Shown here piece after piece: positions 45,389 to 54,284 of a DNA stretch of 64,000 bases. The notes beneath the pieces were generated by a model. That model saw nothing but the letters and a program-made list of their open reading frames with translations, did not search any database and had not been told where the DNA came from. The translations under genes were made by a program, and so were the position numbers. Source of the stretch: Paenibacillus polymyxa. Lineage in GTDB: Bacteria; Bacillota; Bacilli; Paenibacillales; Paenibacillaceae. The stretch's first letter is position 1. Each line of letters starts with the position of its first letter. The stretch spans positions 2,952,001 through 3,016,000 of the forward strand of contig NZ_CP049783.1 of the NCBI RefSeq assembly GCF_015710975.1, in the 5' to 3' direction.

Positions 45389-46456
45389 TTAGCCAAAATG
45401 GCGTTTGGACTTCCAGAGCACACCGCTCTTCAGCAGACGCGGCACTCGTCCACGCAAAGAGGTACTGCCCATAAAGCCATAACCAAACCCGGCCTTCTTG
45501 CCAAGTGCACCTAATGTACCACGTAGCTTTAAAGGATGCGGGTGAGGCGTTTGTCCTTTCCACAGGTCGCGTACAATGTGGGCAATCTGCTCACCTTGCA
45601 CCTCTGCCGCCTGAGCGCTTGGAGAGTAAGGAAGGCTCGCACAGTCTCCGACGACGTACACTTCAGGATGATCCGGTATTTGATAATATTCATTTAGCAC
45701 GATGCGACCCTGAGGGTCTTTAGGGACAGCTAAATCCTGCACAATTTTAACGGGCTGAATCCCGGCTGTCCATACTACCGCATCGGTCATAATTGGCTCA
45801 TCACGGTTGTAAATAGCCCCTGGCTCAATACGGGAAACCGCAACGTGATTCAGCGCATTCACTTGATGCTCCTTGAACCAGGCATGTACATAAGCAGACA
45901 AACGTTGCGGAAATGCTGATAGCACCCGCTCGCCCCGATCCATAATCGTAATATTCAAATCCGCGCGGCTTTCACGTAACTCCGCAGCAATCTCGACCCC
46001 ACTTAGACCGCCACCTACAATATGGACATGTCCATAAGGCTTGATTTCATTCAAGCGCAGATACGTTTGGCGGGTATGATTAAAGGATTGGATCGTACAG
46101 CTGTATTCTTCAGCTCCCGGTGTATTATGAAAACGGTCGGTACAACCTAGCGCGATGACAAGTTGGTCATAGGGCAAAGGATCACCATCTTGAAAATGAA
46201 CCATTTTATTCTCAAGATCCATCGAAGTGACTTCTCCGTATTTGCGAATAAGGCGTTGTTCATCCGGAAAATGTACCCGCAAATCAAAATCAGATACGGT
46301 ACCTGCCGCAAGGGCATAGTATTCTGTTTTCAGTCCCTGAAAGGGCATCCGATCCACTAAAATAACTTGAATATCGTCGGGAATGTGTTTATCCAGCAAT
46401 TCTTTGGCAATGGTAAGGCCGCCATAGCCGCCCCCTAGAATAACGAAATTTTTCAT
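45389..46456 (-). CDS. NDH-2-like NAD(P)H dehydrogenase (YutJ type)
   Basis: FAD-dependent pyridine nucleotide-disulfide oxidoreductase of 355 residues. Two Rossmann motifs are seen: FAD-binding LGGGYGGLTIAKEL at the N-terminus and NAD-binding VGGGLSGVEIAAEL near residue 160. AVVWTAGI and the FAD-contacting VYVVGDCASLP follow. The length and pattern fit type II NADH:menaquinone oxidoreductases and YutJ. ATG 46456 has AAAGGACGG upstream; the longer frame to 46696 has no site. It is co-linear with nfu and yuzB as in Bacillus. Confidence 0.9.
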   Translation of the reverse strand: MKNFVILGGGYGGLTIAKELLDKHIPDDIQVILVDRMPFQGLKTEYYALAAGTVSDFDLRVHFPDEQRLIRKYGEVTSMDLENKMVHFQDGDPLPYDQLVIALGCTDRFHNTPGAEEYSCTIQSFNHTRQTYLRLNEIKPYGHVHIVGGGLSGVEIAAELRESRADLNITIMDRGERVLSAFPQRLSAYVHAWFKEHQVNALNHVAVSRIEPGAIYNRDEPIMTDAVVWTAGIQPVKIVQDLAVPKDPQGRIVLNEYYQIPDHPEVYVVGDCASLPYSPSAQAAEVQGEQIAHIVRDLWKGQTPHPHPLKLRGTLGALGKKAGFGYGFMGSTSLRGRVPRLLKSGVLWKSKRHFG

Positions 46457-46658
46457 CAAAATCCGCCGTCCTTTCGTTACCGTGTCCCCGGCAAATGGTC
46501 TGGTGTCTTGTCGATCTAGCACAAGTTTTGTTGTTGTAAAGCCCGGAAAGGGGCCTGCCTTTAGCAGACAGACCGACGTGTTCCGGGGCAGCTTGAGGCT
46601 GCTTGGTGTGAGTAATGGGGATAAAATGCACGCGGGAAATCTGAATCCGATGTTACAC

Positions 46659-47765
46659 TTATTCGAAAACTTCGATTTCGTTATAGAAGGTGTCACGTTC
46701 TACAGGTATGCGTCCAGCACCTTTGACCAGCCAGATTAGCTCTTTGCGGGTCAATCCGGCAGGAGTCAACGCACCTGCGGCATGGCTGATCTGCTCGCGC
46801 ACAATCGTGCCATGGACATCAGATGCGCCAAAGGTAAGAGCGACCTGCGTCAATTGCGGACCAATATTAATGAAGTAAGCTTTAACATGGTCGATATTGT
46901 CCAGCATCAAACGGCTGATCGCAATGGTTTTGAGATCCTCGTAAGCAGAGTTGCGGCGCATGATGTTGGCGTTTTTGCTTTTCGGCTGCATGGACAGTGG
47001 GATAAATACCATAAATCCATTTGTTTCATCCTGCAATTCACGAATTTGCAGCATGTGCTCAATACGATCCTGATAAGTTTCGACTGAACCGTACAGCATC
47101 GTCGTATGAGTTTTCATACCGAGATTGTGGGCCGTACGATGTACTTCAAGATAGCGGTCCACATTGGCTTTGGTAACACGCATCTTCTTCCGATATTCAT
47201 CGGATAAGATTTCCGCGCCACCACCAGTCAAAGATTGAAGTCCTGCCTTTTGCAGCTCTTGAAGAACTTCTTTAACACTCAAGCCGCTTATGCGTGTGAA
47301 AAAGTCAATTTCCGCTGCAGTGTATGCTTTCAGTGTAACGTTGGGATACTTTTCATTTAGTGCCTTCAATGAATCTACATAGTATTGGAAAGGCACATGA
47401 TTATTATGACCGCCGACGATATGGAATTCTCTTACGCCTGGATGGATATGTTGCTCTACATAATCAATCATTTCCTGCCCAGACAACGTATAAGAGCCTT
47501 CCTCCCCCTGATCCTTGCGGAAATTGCAGAACGCGCAGCGCGCTTCGCATACATTGGTGAAGTACAGGCTCATGTTTTCGATAAAATAAACCTTTTTACC
47601 ATTCTTGCGTAAATTAGCTTCGTTAGCCAACTGGCCCAGTGTGAGAATATCGTCAGTTTCATACAAATATATACCATCTTCGAGGTTCAAACGAATCCCG
47701 TTTTGTACCTTTTCTACTATTTCCGCCATTCTGCGGTCTGTAAAAGGTGTAACTAATGTGGACAT
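46659..47765 (-). CDS. mqnE: Aminofutalosine synthase (radical SAM)
   Basis: Second enzyme of the futalosine menaquinone route, joining the 3-enolpyruvyl-benzoate product to SAM-derived adenosyl. The 368-residue protein has the radical-SAM Cys73/Cys77/Cys80 (CEARCAFC), HIVGGHNNHVPFQYY, LKAYTAAEIDFF and SLTGGGAEI. The KAYTAAEI stretch and VGGHN pattern fit MqnE better than the related cyclase MqnC (which has HAFSPPEI-like sequence), though the two are homologous. GAAGGAGGAATAG precedes the ATG. The promoter at 47987-48015 leaves a leader of about 215 bases. Confidence 0.85.
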   Translation of the reverse strand: MSTLVTPFTDRRMAEIVEKVQNGIRLNLEDGIYLYETDDILTLGQLANEANLRKNGKKVYFIENMSLYFTNVCEARCAFCNFRKDQGEEGSYTLSGQEMIDYVEQHIHPGVREFHIVGGHNNHVPFQYYVDSLKALNEKYPNVTLKAYTAAEIDFFTRISGLSVKEVLQELQKAGLQSLTGGGAEILSDEYRKKMRVTKANVDRYLEVHRTAHNLGMKTHTTMLYGSVETYQDRIEHMLQIRELQDETNGFMVFIPLSMQPKSKNANIMRRNSAYEDLKTIAISRLMLDNIDHVKAYFINIGPQLTQVALTFGASDVHGTIVREQISHAAGALTPAGLTRKELIWLVKGAGRIPVERDTFYNEIEVFE

Positions 47766-47788
47766 GCCTATTCCTCCTTCAAGTTGCT

Positions 47789-47839
47789 CTGTGCGAGGCT
47801 GCCCGCCGAATTAGCGGCACAAGCGCTTGATGCGCACAG
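47789..47839 (-). promoter_or_regulatory. Potential structured element in the mqnE leader
   Basis: A 7-bp stem (CTGTGCG with CGCACAG) encloses a GCCG/CGGC hairpin and the palindrome AAGCGCTT, ending about 13 bases before the mqnE ribosome site. It matches no riboswitch class I know. It may be a translation-level control or simply a stable fold. The rest of the 371-base gap 47766-48136 holds only the two divergent promoters. Confidence 0.4.
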
Positions 47840-47986
47840 GATGTCCCGTTCCGTCGGTAAAATCCGGCAGCGCGGATATACGATATGTGAAAAATGTTAC
47901 AATGCCAGGCTACAATGATGGATGTCTCATAATTTCGCCTTTGAAATGACAAATTTCCGACAGTTTCTTTAACACACTCTTCACCT

Positions 47987-48015
47987 ATTATAAACCTCAC
48001 ACCACTGGTGTTCAA
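47987..48015 (-). promoter_or_regulatory. Promoter of mqnE
   Basis: On the minus strand TTGAAC (48010-48015), 17 bases, TATAAT (47987-47992). Confidence 0.75.
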
Positions 48016-48071
48016 TACAAACGAGTAGAAAAAGAGGTGTTTAAGCCTGTAACGGAAGGACATTCCATGAC

Positions 48072-48100
48072 TTGAGCACCTGCAAATAAGAGAGTATACT
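48072..48100 (+). promoter_or_regulatory. Promoter of the IscA-type gene
   Basis: TTGAGC (48072-48077), 17 bases, TATACT (48095-48100), 37 bases before the start codon. Confidence 0.7.
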
Positions 48101-48136
48101 GAAGGGGAGCATGAAGTAAAAGAGGAGGATGGAGCT

Positions 48137-48496
48137 ATGATTAACATCACCGATTCCGCTGCTGAACGCCTGAAAGAAATGCTGGAGCAGCAGGAAACGC
48201 CGAATATGTTTTTACGTCTGGGTGTTACGCCAGGTGGATGTACCGGATTTTCGTACGCCATGGGCTTTGATGACAACGAGACGGATCAGGATATATATAT
48301 GAATGTACAGGATATGAAAGTAGTCGTGGAAAAGGATAGTATCCGCTATCTGGACGGTCTGGAAATCGACTTTGAAGAGTCAGGTATGTCCGGCGGTTTC
48401 ACGATTCATAATCCGAATGCTGTAGCTACATGCGGCTGCGGTTCAAGCTTCCGTACAGCTACAGATGCAGGGAAACCAAGCGAAGAACCTTGTTAA
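48137..48496 (+). CDS. HesB/IscA (ErpA)-type Fe-S carrier
   Basis: A-type Fe-S carrier of 119 residues. The three cluster Cys are Cys35 (GGCTGFSY), Cys98 and Cys100 (ATCGCGSSF). The similar protein in B. subtilis is YutM, also near yuzB and yutI. AGAGGAGGATGGAG precedes the ATG. It receives or delivers Fe-S clusters together with Nfu. A tail of about 15 residues beyond the CGCGSSF motif ends in a fourth Cys. Confidence 0.93.
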   Translation: MINITDSAAERLKEMLEQQETPNMFLRLGVTPGGCTGFSYAMGFDDNETDQDIYMNVQDMKVVVEKDSIRYLDGLEIDFEESGMSGGFTIHNPNAVATCGCGSSFRTATDAGKPSEEPC

Positions 48497-48547
48497 TTTT
48501 TCGAGTGGTGGCCTGAACTATCTCTAAAGACACGCGTTTAGGTTACG

Positions 48548-48596
48548 GATAACGGCCTTTGTGACGAATTTTACTCGTTGCGAAGGCCGTTTTTGT
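48548..48596 (+). terminator. Terminator of the IscA-type gene
   Basis: AACGGCCTT pairs with AAGGCCGTT, with an inner CGA/TCG extension, followed by TTTTTG. Confidence 0.85.
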
Positions 48597-48749
48597 GTCG
48601 TTTACAGAAGCTAATATGGCGCGTTACAACCTGATTATGCAGTGCTTTTTTTGTTTATGTTCATCTTCTGCTTAGGATATACCGATATAACATTAAGTCT
48701 AAAGAACTATTTTGTACATAATAATTTACCTAAAGGAAGTGGAAAAAAG

Positions 48750-49520
48750 ATGTTGAAAAAGAAATGGCTGATTACCTCTATAGTTGTGGTGGCCCTGTTT
48801 TTCAGTCAATCCGCATTGGCGGCAAAAACGTTTCCTGATGTGGACGGTACAAAATATGAATGGGCAGCTGAATCCATCCGTTCGATGGTCGACAAAGGTG
48901 TTGTCAGCGGTTATAAGGATGGGACCTTCAAGCCAGGCAAAACTATAACAAAAGCGGAATTTGTCCATATGTTTCATAAACTTTTTCCAGAAATCAATTA
49001 TTCAGCTGGTAAATCTTCAGAGTTTGTGGATGCGCGCAAGCACTGGGCGCATAAAGATTTTGCAGCCATATTCAACGGGGATTATGTGTGGCCGTTTGCT
49101 GAAAGTGTGTGGGGCGATTATCCGAACTATCAATTCTATGTTAAGCCCGACAAACCGCTGACCCGATGGGATATGATGATGATTGCTTCTGTTCGAACGG
49201 ATTATACCAATCAGACTCTTCACCCTGAGATTGACGAAGTCATTTCCTCAACTGCACAGTACAATGATGTGAAAGTCCGTAAGGCAAATTACAATGACAA
49301 TTTCTCTGCCTACTATCCGGTACTGTACATCAACAAAACGGGAGAAGAGTACTCCTATGATGGAGATTCTCAGGATCAAAAGGCCGAAGCATTTTACACC
49401 CTTACCAAGATGGGTGTTCTTACCGCTGACAATGGATACCTTCGCCCAAAAGCGCAGGTCACACGGGCTGAAGCTGTTACCCTTTTACAGCGTTTGTATA
49501 ATGCCACAACCAAGAAGTGA
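48750..49520 (+). CDS. Secreted protein with three SLH domains
   Basis: A 256-residue exported protein. The signal peptide MLKKKWLITSIVVVALFFSQ with an ALA-AK cleavage site is followed by three S-layer homology domains: FPDVDGTKYEWAAESIRSMV with GTFKPGKTITKAEFV; a divergent second domain with FVDARKHWAHKDFAAIF and PDKPLTRWDMM; and a third ending RPKAQVTRAEAVTLLQRL. SLH domains bind pyruvylated wall polymers. There is nothing besides the SLH repeats, so it may be a small wall-surface filler or an anchor. ATG 48750 follows AGGAAG; the longer frame to 48642 would lack the signal peptide. Confidence 0.92.
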   Translation: MLKKKWLITSIVVVALFFSQSALAAKTFPDVDGTKYEWAAESIRSMVDKGVVSGYKDGTFKPGKTITKAEFVHMFHKLFPEINYSAGKSSEFVDARKHWAHKDFAAIFNGDYVWPFAESVWGDYPNYQFYVKPDKPLTRWDMMMIASVRTDYTNQTLHPEIDEVISSTAQYNDVKVRKANYNDNFSAYYPVLYINKTGEEYSYDGDSQDQKAEAFYTLTKMGVLTADNGYLRPKAQVTRAEAVTLLQRLYNATTKK

Positions 49521-49537
49521 TTTAACAAGATTGTAAA

Positions 49538-49577
49538 AAGGAAGAGCGCTATCCCTAAAAAGGCTAGCGCCCTTTCA
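49538..49577 (+). terminator. Probable terminator of the SLH gene
   Basis: GAGCGCTA pairs with TAGCGCC(C), with AAAGG upstream and CCTTT downstream. Confidence 0.65.
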
Positions 49578-49669
49578 CTTACGCCGTGTCATTTGGTCTA
49601 AACATGAAGATTCTTGCCGTGGCTGCCTACCTGCTTTAGTCAGATTTCGTATCCATGGCGGATTCGCGA

Positions 49670-50041
49670 CTAATCTAATTTTACTGTGCTACAATGCCCT
49701 GAAATGATCTTCAACGCCCCATCTATATTGTGCCAAACGCGTGTATAGCACATTTCATCCTCAATGGGATCATTGCCCACCGTTCCTCGTAAAGAAACGC
49801 GGGTCACCGTAACGACAGTATCCCCTAGTGGAATTACTGATTGATTAAGAACTTGAATATCTGTAAAATTTAAAACCCCCGAACGGTGGGCTTCCAGATC
49901 TGCTTCTTTGTTCAACACCTGTCCAAAGTGATTTACGAATATAAGCTTATCATGAATAAGCTCATCCAAGATCTTCACATCACTAGCCAACATTGCCTTA
50001 CGTAACTTTTCCTCGTATTCGATGATTTGATTATTCTGCAT
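49670..50041 (-). CDS. NTF2-like/SnoaL-like (DUF4440) protein
   Basis: A 123-residue cone-shaped NTF2-fold protein, recognised by EYEEKLRKAMLASDVKILDELI, LIFVNHFGQVLNKEADLEAH and a late CYTRVWHN strand. Such proteins bind or isomerise small ligands. ATG 50041 follows AGAGGTG by 8 bases; the GTG at 50053 overlaps that site. The ligand is unknown. Confidence 0.85.
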   Translation of the reverse strand: MQNNQIIEYEEKLRKAMLASDVKILDELIHDKLIFVNHFGQVLNKEADLEAHRSGVLNFTDIQVLNQSVIPLGDTVVTVTRVSLRGTVGNDPIEDEMCYTRVWHNIDGALKIISGHCSTVKLD

Positions 50042-50123
50042 ATGAATAGACACCTCTTATAATAATGTTTCAAGTCATATTTAGGAAATATTATACACCT
50101 ACCGAAATTCCGTGACCAATGCT

Positions 50124-51002
50124 CTATTGCTTCAAATCAGTAAACAGCTCCTGCGCAGTACGCACAAATAACTGTACAGCAAGTGAAGCATTGTGTAGAG
50201 AGGGGATAGCAATACCGATTTGACGCGTGATCAGAGGCGTGGTTTCCTTGACGGTCAGATCATGGGGGAACGTGGATAAGGCGAGTGAAGAGACAATTCC
50301 CATACCTAGTCCTTGTCGGACCATGCTGACTAGGGTGCTGATATTGTGAGTAATGAATTGTGCCTGCAACTGACTTTGCTCGCGTTCAAAACCTTCCATA
50401 ATGGCGACCTCATGTCCACCTTTGCAAAAGATCATATCCTGTTGATTCAAGTCCCGAATGGCGATTTTGTCGCGCGATTGAAAAGGGTGACCGTCAGGCA
50501 GCAGAATAACCATGTCATCCTGACATAAGGGGATTACATCCACCTCTGGGTCTGGCAATAGAATGATTCCCGCTTCAATTTCTCTGTTATGCACCCACTC
50601 TTTAACTTCATTCGTGGAGCCTTCATGTAAATCGAAAACAAGGTTCGGATAGTGCTGACGAATATGATCAATAATCGGAGGCAGAAAATAGGCCGAGGCA
50701 GATGGAAAGGCACCAATTGTGATCGTACCCACATCCAAACCTTTTTCAGCGGCCACCTGCTGCTGTACCTTTTCCATGCTTTGCAGCATCATGCGGAATT
50801 GCAGCAGCACCTTGTGTCCGATATCTGTCAGGAGCACGCCTTTTTTTCGATCGCGCAGCAATAGCTGGACATCGAGCTCGTTCTCGATACTGGCGATGGC
50901 ATGGCTGACCGCAGGTTGCGTCATATGCAGCTCATGGGCAGTTTGGGTAAAGTTTAGTGTTTCAGCTACGCGAACAAAGATCATAATCTGAGTTATAGTC
51001 AT
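50124..51002 (-). CDS. LysR-family transcriptional regulator
   Basis: LysR-type regulator of about 292 residues. It has an N-terminal winged helix (LNFTQTAHELHMTQPAVSHAIASIENELDV) and a C-terminal periplasmic-binding-like effector domain. It is divergent from the EamA transporter at 51149, which is the natural regulatory target. I prefer ATG 51002; GGGAG lies 14 bases upstream, a little far, and an ATG at 51038 is an alternative. The effector is unknown. Confidence 0.92.
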   Translation of the reverse strand: MTITQIMIFVRVAETLNFTQTAHELHMTQPAVSHAIASIENELDVQLLLRDRKKGVLLTDIGHKVLLQFRMMLQSMEKVQQQVAAEKGLDVGTITIGAFPSASAYFLPPIIDHIRQHYPNLVFDLHEGSTNEVKEWVHNREIEAGIILLPDPEVDVIPLCQDDMVILLPDGHPFQSRDKIAIRDLNQQDMIFCKGGHEVAIMEGFEREQSQLQAQFITHNISTLVSMVRQGLGMGIVSSLALSTFPHDLTVKETTPLITRQIGIAIPSLHNASLAVQLFVRTAQELFTDLKQ

Positions 51003-51148
51003 AAGTGAAAAGTTATCTCCCTTATTGAAAACATTCATTTTATTTATTAGTGATCACAGTATAAGCTAGTAAAGCAAAACTTTGCAAACGGCTGATTAGA
51101 TTTTAGTCGTAAGCAAAACGCAATGAAATTCTAAGGAGAGAGACAACT

Positions 51149-52078
51149 ATGAAAAAATTAACGCCTAAAGCTACGTTGTGGCTTGTTTTGATATTAGTAA
51201 TGGTATGGGGGATCAACTGGCCGTTGACCAAACTGGCTTTGCCAGATACGCCGCCGATATTTTTTTCAGGAATCCGCACGCTGCTGGGTGGTGTGATTCT
51301 GCTGTTGTTCGCTATGCGTAATCGGAAAACCTTACGCCTTAGACAAAATGCGTGGACATATCTTGTGCTGGCTATATTTAATATTGCAGGCTACTATGGC
51401 TTGCAGACGGTAGGACTGCGTTATTTGCCTGCTGGATTATTTTCCACTTTGGTATTCCTTCAACCGATCTTGTTGGGATTATTCTCCTGGCTGTGGTTGG
51501 GAGAGCGTATGTTTCCTCTGAAGGTCATTGGACTGGTACTCGGTTTTGGTGGAGTGATCGTGATTAGCTCAGGCGGAATGGCAGGTCATTTGTCTGTGCT
51601 AGGCATTGTGTTGGGGCTAGCCTCGGGACTGTGCTGGGCGCTCGGAACGATTTATATGAAGAAAAAAAGCAAACAACTGGACTCCATTTGGGCGGTAACG
51701 ATGCAACTCATTTTGGGAGGGATCATACTCAACGGGATTGGGTTTACGACCGAAAAATGGAGCGATATCCACTGGACAGCCTCATTTATCGCGATTCTAT
51801 TGTTTATTTCAGTATTCGTGATTGCGATGGGCTGGATGATTTATTTTAAGCTAATCGACAATGGGGATGCAGGAACCGTCGGCTCATATACGTTTATGAT
51901 TCCGGTGCTATCCACACTCTTTAGTATGGTCATGCTCAGAGAGTCCCTCACTTTCACATTTGTAGTGGGGTTGGTGCTGATTGCAGGTAGTGTGTATTTG
52001 GTAAATACAGCTTCTCCCGGAAAGCGAGCGAACCAAAGCTCGAAGGCTAATGAAACGAATTCCTGTACAAATGCTTAG
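51149..52078 (+). CDS. EamA/DMT-family transporter
   Basis: Drug/metabolite exporter of 309 residues with ten predicted helices arranged as two EamA repeats (VMVWGINWPLTKLAL in the first; GLCWALGTIYMKKKS opening the second). AAGGAGAGAG precedes the ATG. It is divergent from the LysR gene, so it is probably a ligand-inducible exporter of an amino acid or similar metabolite; the substrate is not evident. Confidence 0.92.
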   Translation: MKKLTPKATLWLVLILVMVWGINWPLTKLALPDTPPIFFSGIRTLLGGVILLLFAMRNRKTLRLRQNAWTYLVLAIFNIAGYYGLQTVGLRYLPAGLFSTLVFLQPILLGLFSWLWLGERMFPLKVIGLVLGFGGVIVISSGGMAGHLSVLGIVLGLASGLCWALGTIYMKKKSKQLDSIWAVTMQLILGGIILNGIGFTTEKWSDIHWTASFIAILLFISVFVIAMGWMIYFKLIDNGDAGTVGSYTFMIPVLSTLFSMVMLRESLTFTFVVGLVLIAGSVYLVNTASPGKRANQSSKANETNSCTNA

Positions 52079-52163
52079 AAAATATAGAATTAGGAAAAAT
52101 ATACTAGAATATCAGAGGGGGGGATAGTAAAATATGACTATATAAATAGAGAGGAAGTTTGGT

Positions 52164-52775
52164 ATGGGAGAGTTAAGCGGTCATACTCAGTCTGTGGAGC
52201 CACAACCACAGCCTATTCGTAAGCTGGCAGTTGTAGCAACGGTCATTTCTGGAGTAGCTGTACTAGGCTGTATAGCCTTGGCGGTATGGAATTATAATCT
52301 GAATACGAAGGTCAATTCTTTAACTATAGCGAATGCATCGCTAAAACAGACAACACAAGCCTTAACCAAGCAACAAAATGATACAGAAGCCCTACTTGGA
52401 AAAGTTAAATTAGCAGCCAACCTGTCATCCATAACGCATCTGTTAGAGCAGACATCTGTCGTTACTGATGATTTTGTATTGGAAAAAGTGACTTTTGATG
52501 TGACAGAGGATGGCAAGTTGAAGGGTGTGCTACTGAATGTGAACAACCAACCTAATCTCGGTTTTGGCGGTGCTTATCAAGGTTATGGCAAATATAATAT
52601 GTCTTCTGCTGCATTGACGAAGAAGGCAGAGGAAGTCATCGACATAGCTATGAAGGAGTACAGTACATCTGACAAGCTTCCGGTATGGGATAAGAATACG
52701 AAGGTGGAAATGACGGTTCAAAATTATCTGCTTGGTAAGCGGGAAAGCGGCACTTTTAAGCTCACTGGTCAGTAA
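52164..52775 (+). CDS. Membrane-anchored hypothetical protein with coiled coil
   Basis: A 203-residue protein with one membrane helix near residues 24-45 (LAVVATVISGVAVLGCIALAV), a coiled-coil-like Asn/Gln/Lys-rich segment (NSLTIANASLKQTTQALTKQQ) and an extracellular domain with a Gly/Tyr-rich loop GFGGAYQGYGKY. GAGGAAG precedes the ATG. It is the first of several small orphan genes on one strand. I do not recognise the family. Confidence 0.7.
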   Translation: MGELSGHTQSVEPQPQPIRKLAVVATVISGVAVLGCIALAVWNYNLNTKVNSLTIANASLKQTTQALTKQQNDTEALLGKVKLAANLSSITHLLEQTSVVTDDFVLEKVTFDVTEDGKLKGVLLNVNNQPNLGFGGAYQGYGKYNMSSAALTKKAEEVIDIAMKEYSTSDKLPVWDKNTKVEMTVQNYLLGKRESGTFKLTGQ

Positions 52776-52857
52776 TAGGAGGAACCTAACGTTAATCCGA
52801 TGCTGGACTTTACAGATTTTTGTCTTAAGTATACAAATTGAGCGGGGGAGCTAGGAT

Positions 52858-53184
52858 ATGGACAGGTACACACCTACAGCGAGGGAACGCTGGCAGATGA
52901 AACAGAGTGAGCCGCAGCCGCAGGGCTGGGTGCTCGCTCTATTTGGTTGGATTTTTTCAGGTTTGGGGTTCGTATTTAGTTTTTTTGTCATTGGAGGCTT
53001 GTTTGGGCTTATAGGTCTTGTTTTCGGAATTTTGACTAGAAAGATGGAACAAAGAAACACTCAAGGCATCCTGATTATCGTTATCAGCTCCGTTGCCATT
53101 GGCATTGGCCTATTGATTTTTATGATTTTTTTCGCGCATGGTTTTGTAGAAGGTCTGAGAGAAGGTTATAATGAGCATTATTAG
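52858..53184 (+). CDS. Small membrane protein, 108 residues
   Basis: A short polar head (MDRYTPTARERWQMKQSEPQ) followed by two or three hydrophobic helices, reminiscent of DUF4190-type small membrane proteins. GGGGGAG precedes the ATG. It ends 18 bases before the next gene. The function is unknown. Confidence 0.7.
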   Translation: MDRYTPTARERWQMKQSEPQPQGWVLALFGWIFSGLGFVFSFFVIGGLFGLIGLVFGILTRKMEQRNTQGILIIVISSVAIGIGLLIFMIFFAHGFVEGLREGYNEHY

Positions 53185-53202
53185 GTCAGGGAGGTAACAC
53201 CA

Positions 53203-53493
53203 TTGAGTGTCATTATTTCACAGCAAATCTCGGCAACGGGTGTGAAGGAATATACGAAGGTGATGAAAACATTTGATTCCCCTTTTACACCTTTGGTTGG
53301 ACAGAAAATCAGGGATACGGCATTTGGCGATATGCAATATTATGATGTCGAGGACGTATTTATTGATCTAGCGGAGAATGAGTACTGGGTAATTCTACCT
53401 GCGATTTTGCTGCATACAGATGATATTGAGGATATACGAGATGCTGTGCGTGAGTATCGTTCACACGGTTGGGAATGTACGAAGCCTTTATAA
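53203..53493 (+). CDS. Hypothetical protein, 96 residues
   Basis: A soluble acidic protein starting MSVIISQQISATGVKEYTKV, with strand-rich GDMQYYDVEDVFIDLAENEY and HTDDIEDIRDAVREYRSHGW. The start is TTG 7 bases after GGGAGGT. It follows the small membrane protein by 18 bases and is probably co-transcribed with it. I do not recognise the family. Confidence 0.7.
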   Translation: MSVIISQQISATGVKEYTKVMKTFDSPFTPLVGQKIRDTAFGDMQYYDVEDVFIDLAENEYWVILPAILLHTDDIEDIRDAVREYRSHGWECTKPL

Positions 53494-53679
53494 ATGCATA
53501 CTGCTTAAGCATCTACACGGAGACGTCTTTCTTTTGCGAGATAGGCGTTTTCTTGTGTATTTGTGTATAAACTATTCCTAATGATTGGCATGAAAAGAAA
53601 GAAATTATGCTGAAAATGCGCAAAATGTATCATTTTTTATCATAAAACGACAAGTTGGGAAATGAAAACGGACTTAATG

Positions 53680-53688
53680 TGTTATACT
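53680..53688 (+). promoter_or_regulatory. Extended -10 promoter
   Basis: TGTTATACT (TGn plus TATACT) with no matching -35 at the normal distance. It leaves a leader of about 110 bases before the gene at 53807. The gap 53494-53806 holds this and no gene. Confidence 0.5.
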
Positions 53689-53806
53689 TAGTATATCAAA
53701 GGACAAGAGTCTAAAACGACCGGTAAGGCCCTTTCTTTGAAGAGCCTCTGAATGGTTCAACGTTTATCCAAAATAAATGGTCAAAAGGAAAAGGGGAAAT
53801 GCTAAC

Positions 53807-54133
53807 GTGAGAGTGAATTTGAAATTTACGAACAAAGGGCAAGTTGCAGTTGAGAAGTTCAACAATGAGGAGCTTATCGAAATCTTTAGCCGCTACATTA
53901 AAACGTTATGCAAGAAGTATGATATCTCGGTTACGGTACCTGAGGATCTGAACGAGCAGATTTTGGAAGAGGGCACCGTGAAGGTCGTGCTGGATAAGAT
54001 TAATTGTGACATGGACGCTTTTTTCAAAGAGCTGAGTCGGGATATCAAGGTGCCGCTGGTCAAACGATTGGGTACCAAACTGGATAACGTGTTTAAGACC
54101 GAGGTCGTGGAGCAAGAACAGAGCCAAGAATAG
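53807..54133 (+). CDS. Hypothetical protein, 108 residues
   Basis: A small, highly charged soluble protein with a Lys/Glu-rich N-terminus (FTNKGQVAVEKFNNEELIEI) and a second helix pair (MDAFFKELSRDIKVPLVKRL), and an EQEQSQE tail. I chose GTG 53807, 9 bases after AAGGGGAAA; the ATG at 53777 lacks a site. It is monocistronic with a strong terminator. The family is unknown. Confidence 0.65.
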   Translation: MRVNLKFTNKGQVAVEKFNNEELIEIFSRYIKTLCKKYDISVTVPEDLNEQILEEGTVKVVLDKINCDMDAFFKELSRDIKVPLVKRLGTKLDNVFKTEVVEQEQSQE

Positions 54134-54175
54134 AGATCAAGTCGAGACCCAATGAGAATTTGCATTATGAAATCA

Positions 54176-54232
54176 TAAAACCTCCCGAATGGGGCGCATG
54201 GCTAGGCAATGTGCTCGTTCGGGAGGTTTTAT
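54176..54232 (+). terminator. Terminator between the orphan gene and mqnD
   Basis: AAAACCTCCCGAA (54177-54189) pairs with TTCGGGAGGTTTT (54218-54230) around a long loop; it can act for both strands. Confidence 0.85.
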
Positions 54233-54284
54233 ATGCTTAAGCTGCTCTATTTAGGAGATAACATGCATGGCATGTCTGCACCTT

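Noticed and set aside
46659..47765. Calling the radical-SAM gene mqnC
   Set aside because: The KAYTAAEI and VGGHN stretches suit aminofutalosine synthase (mqnE) better; the two families are similar, so a profile comparison should decide.
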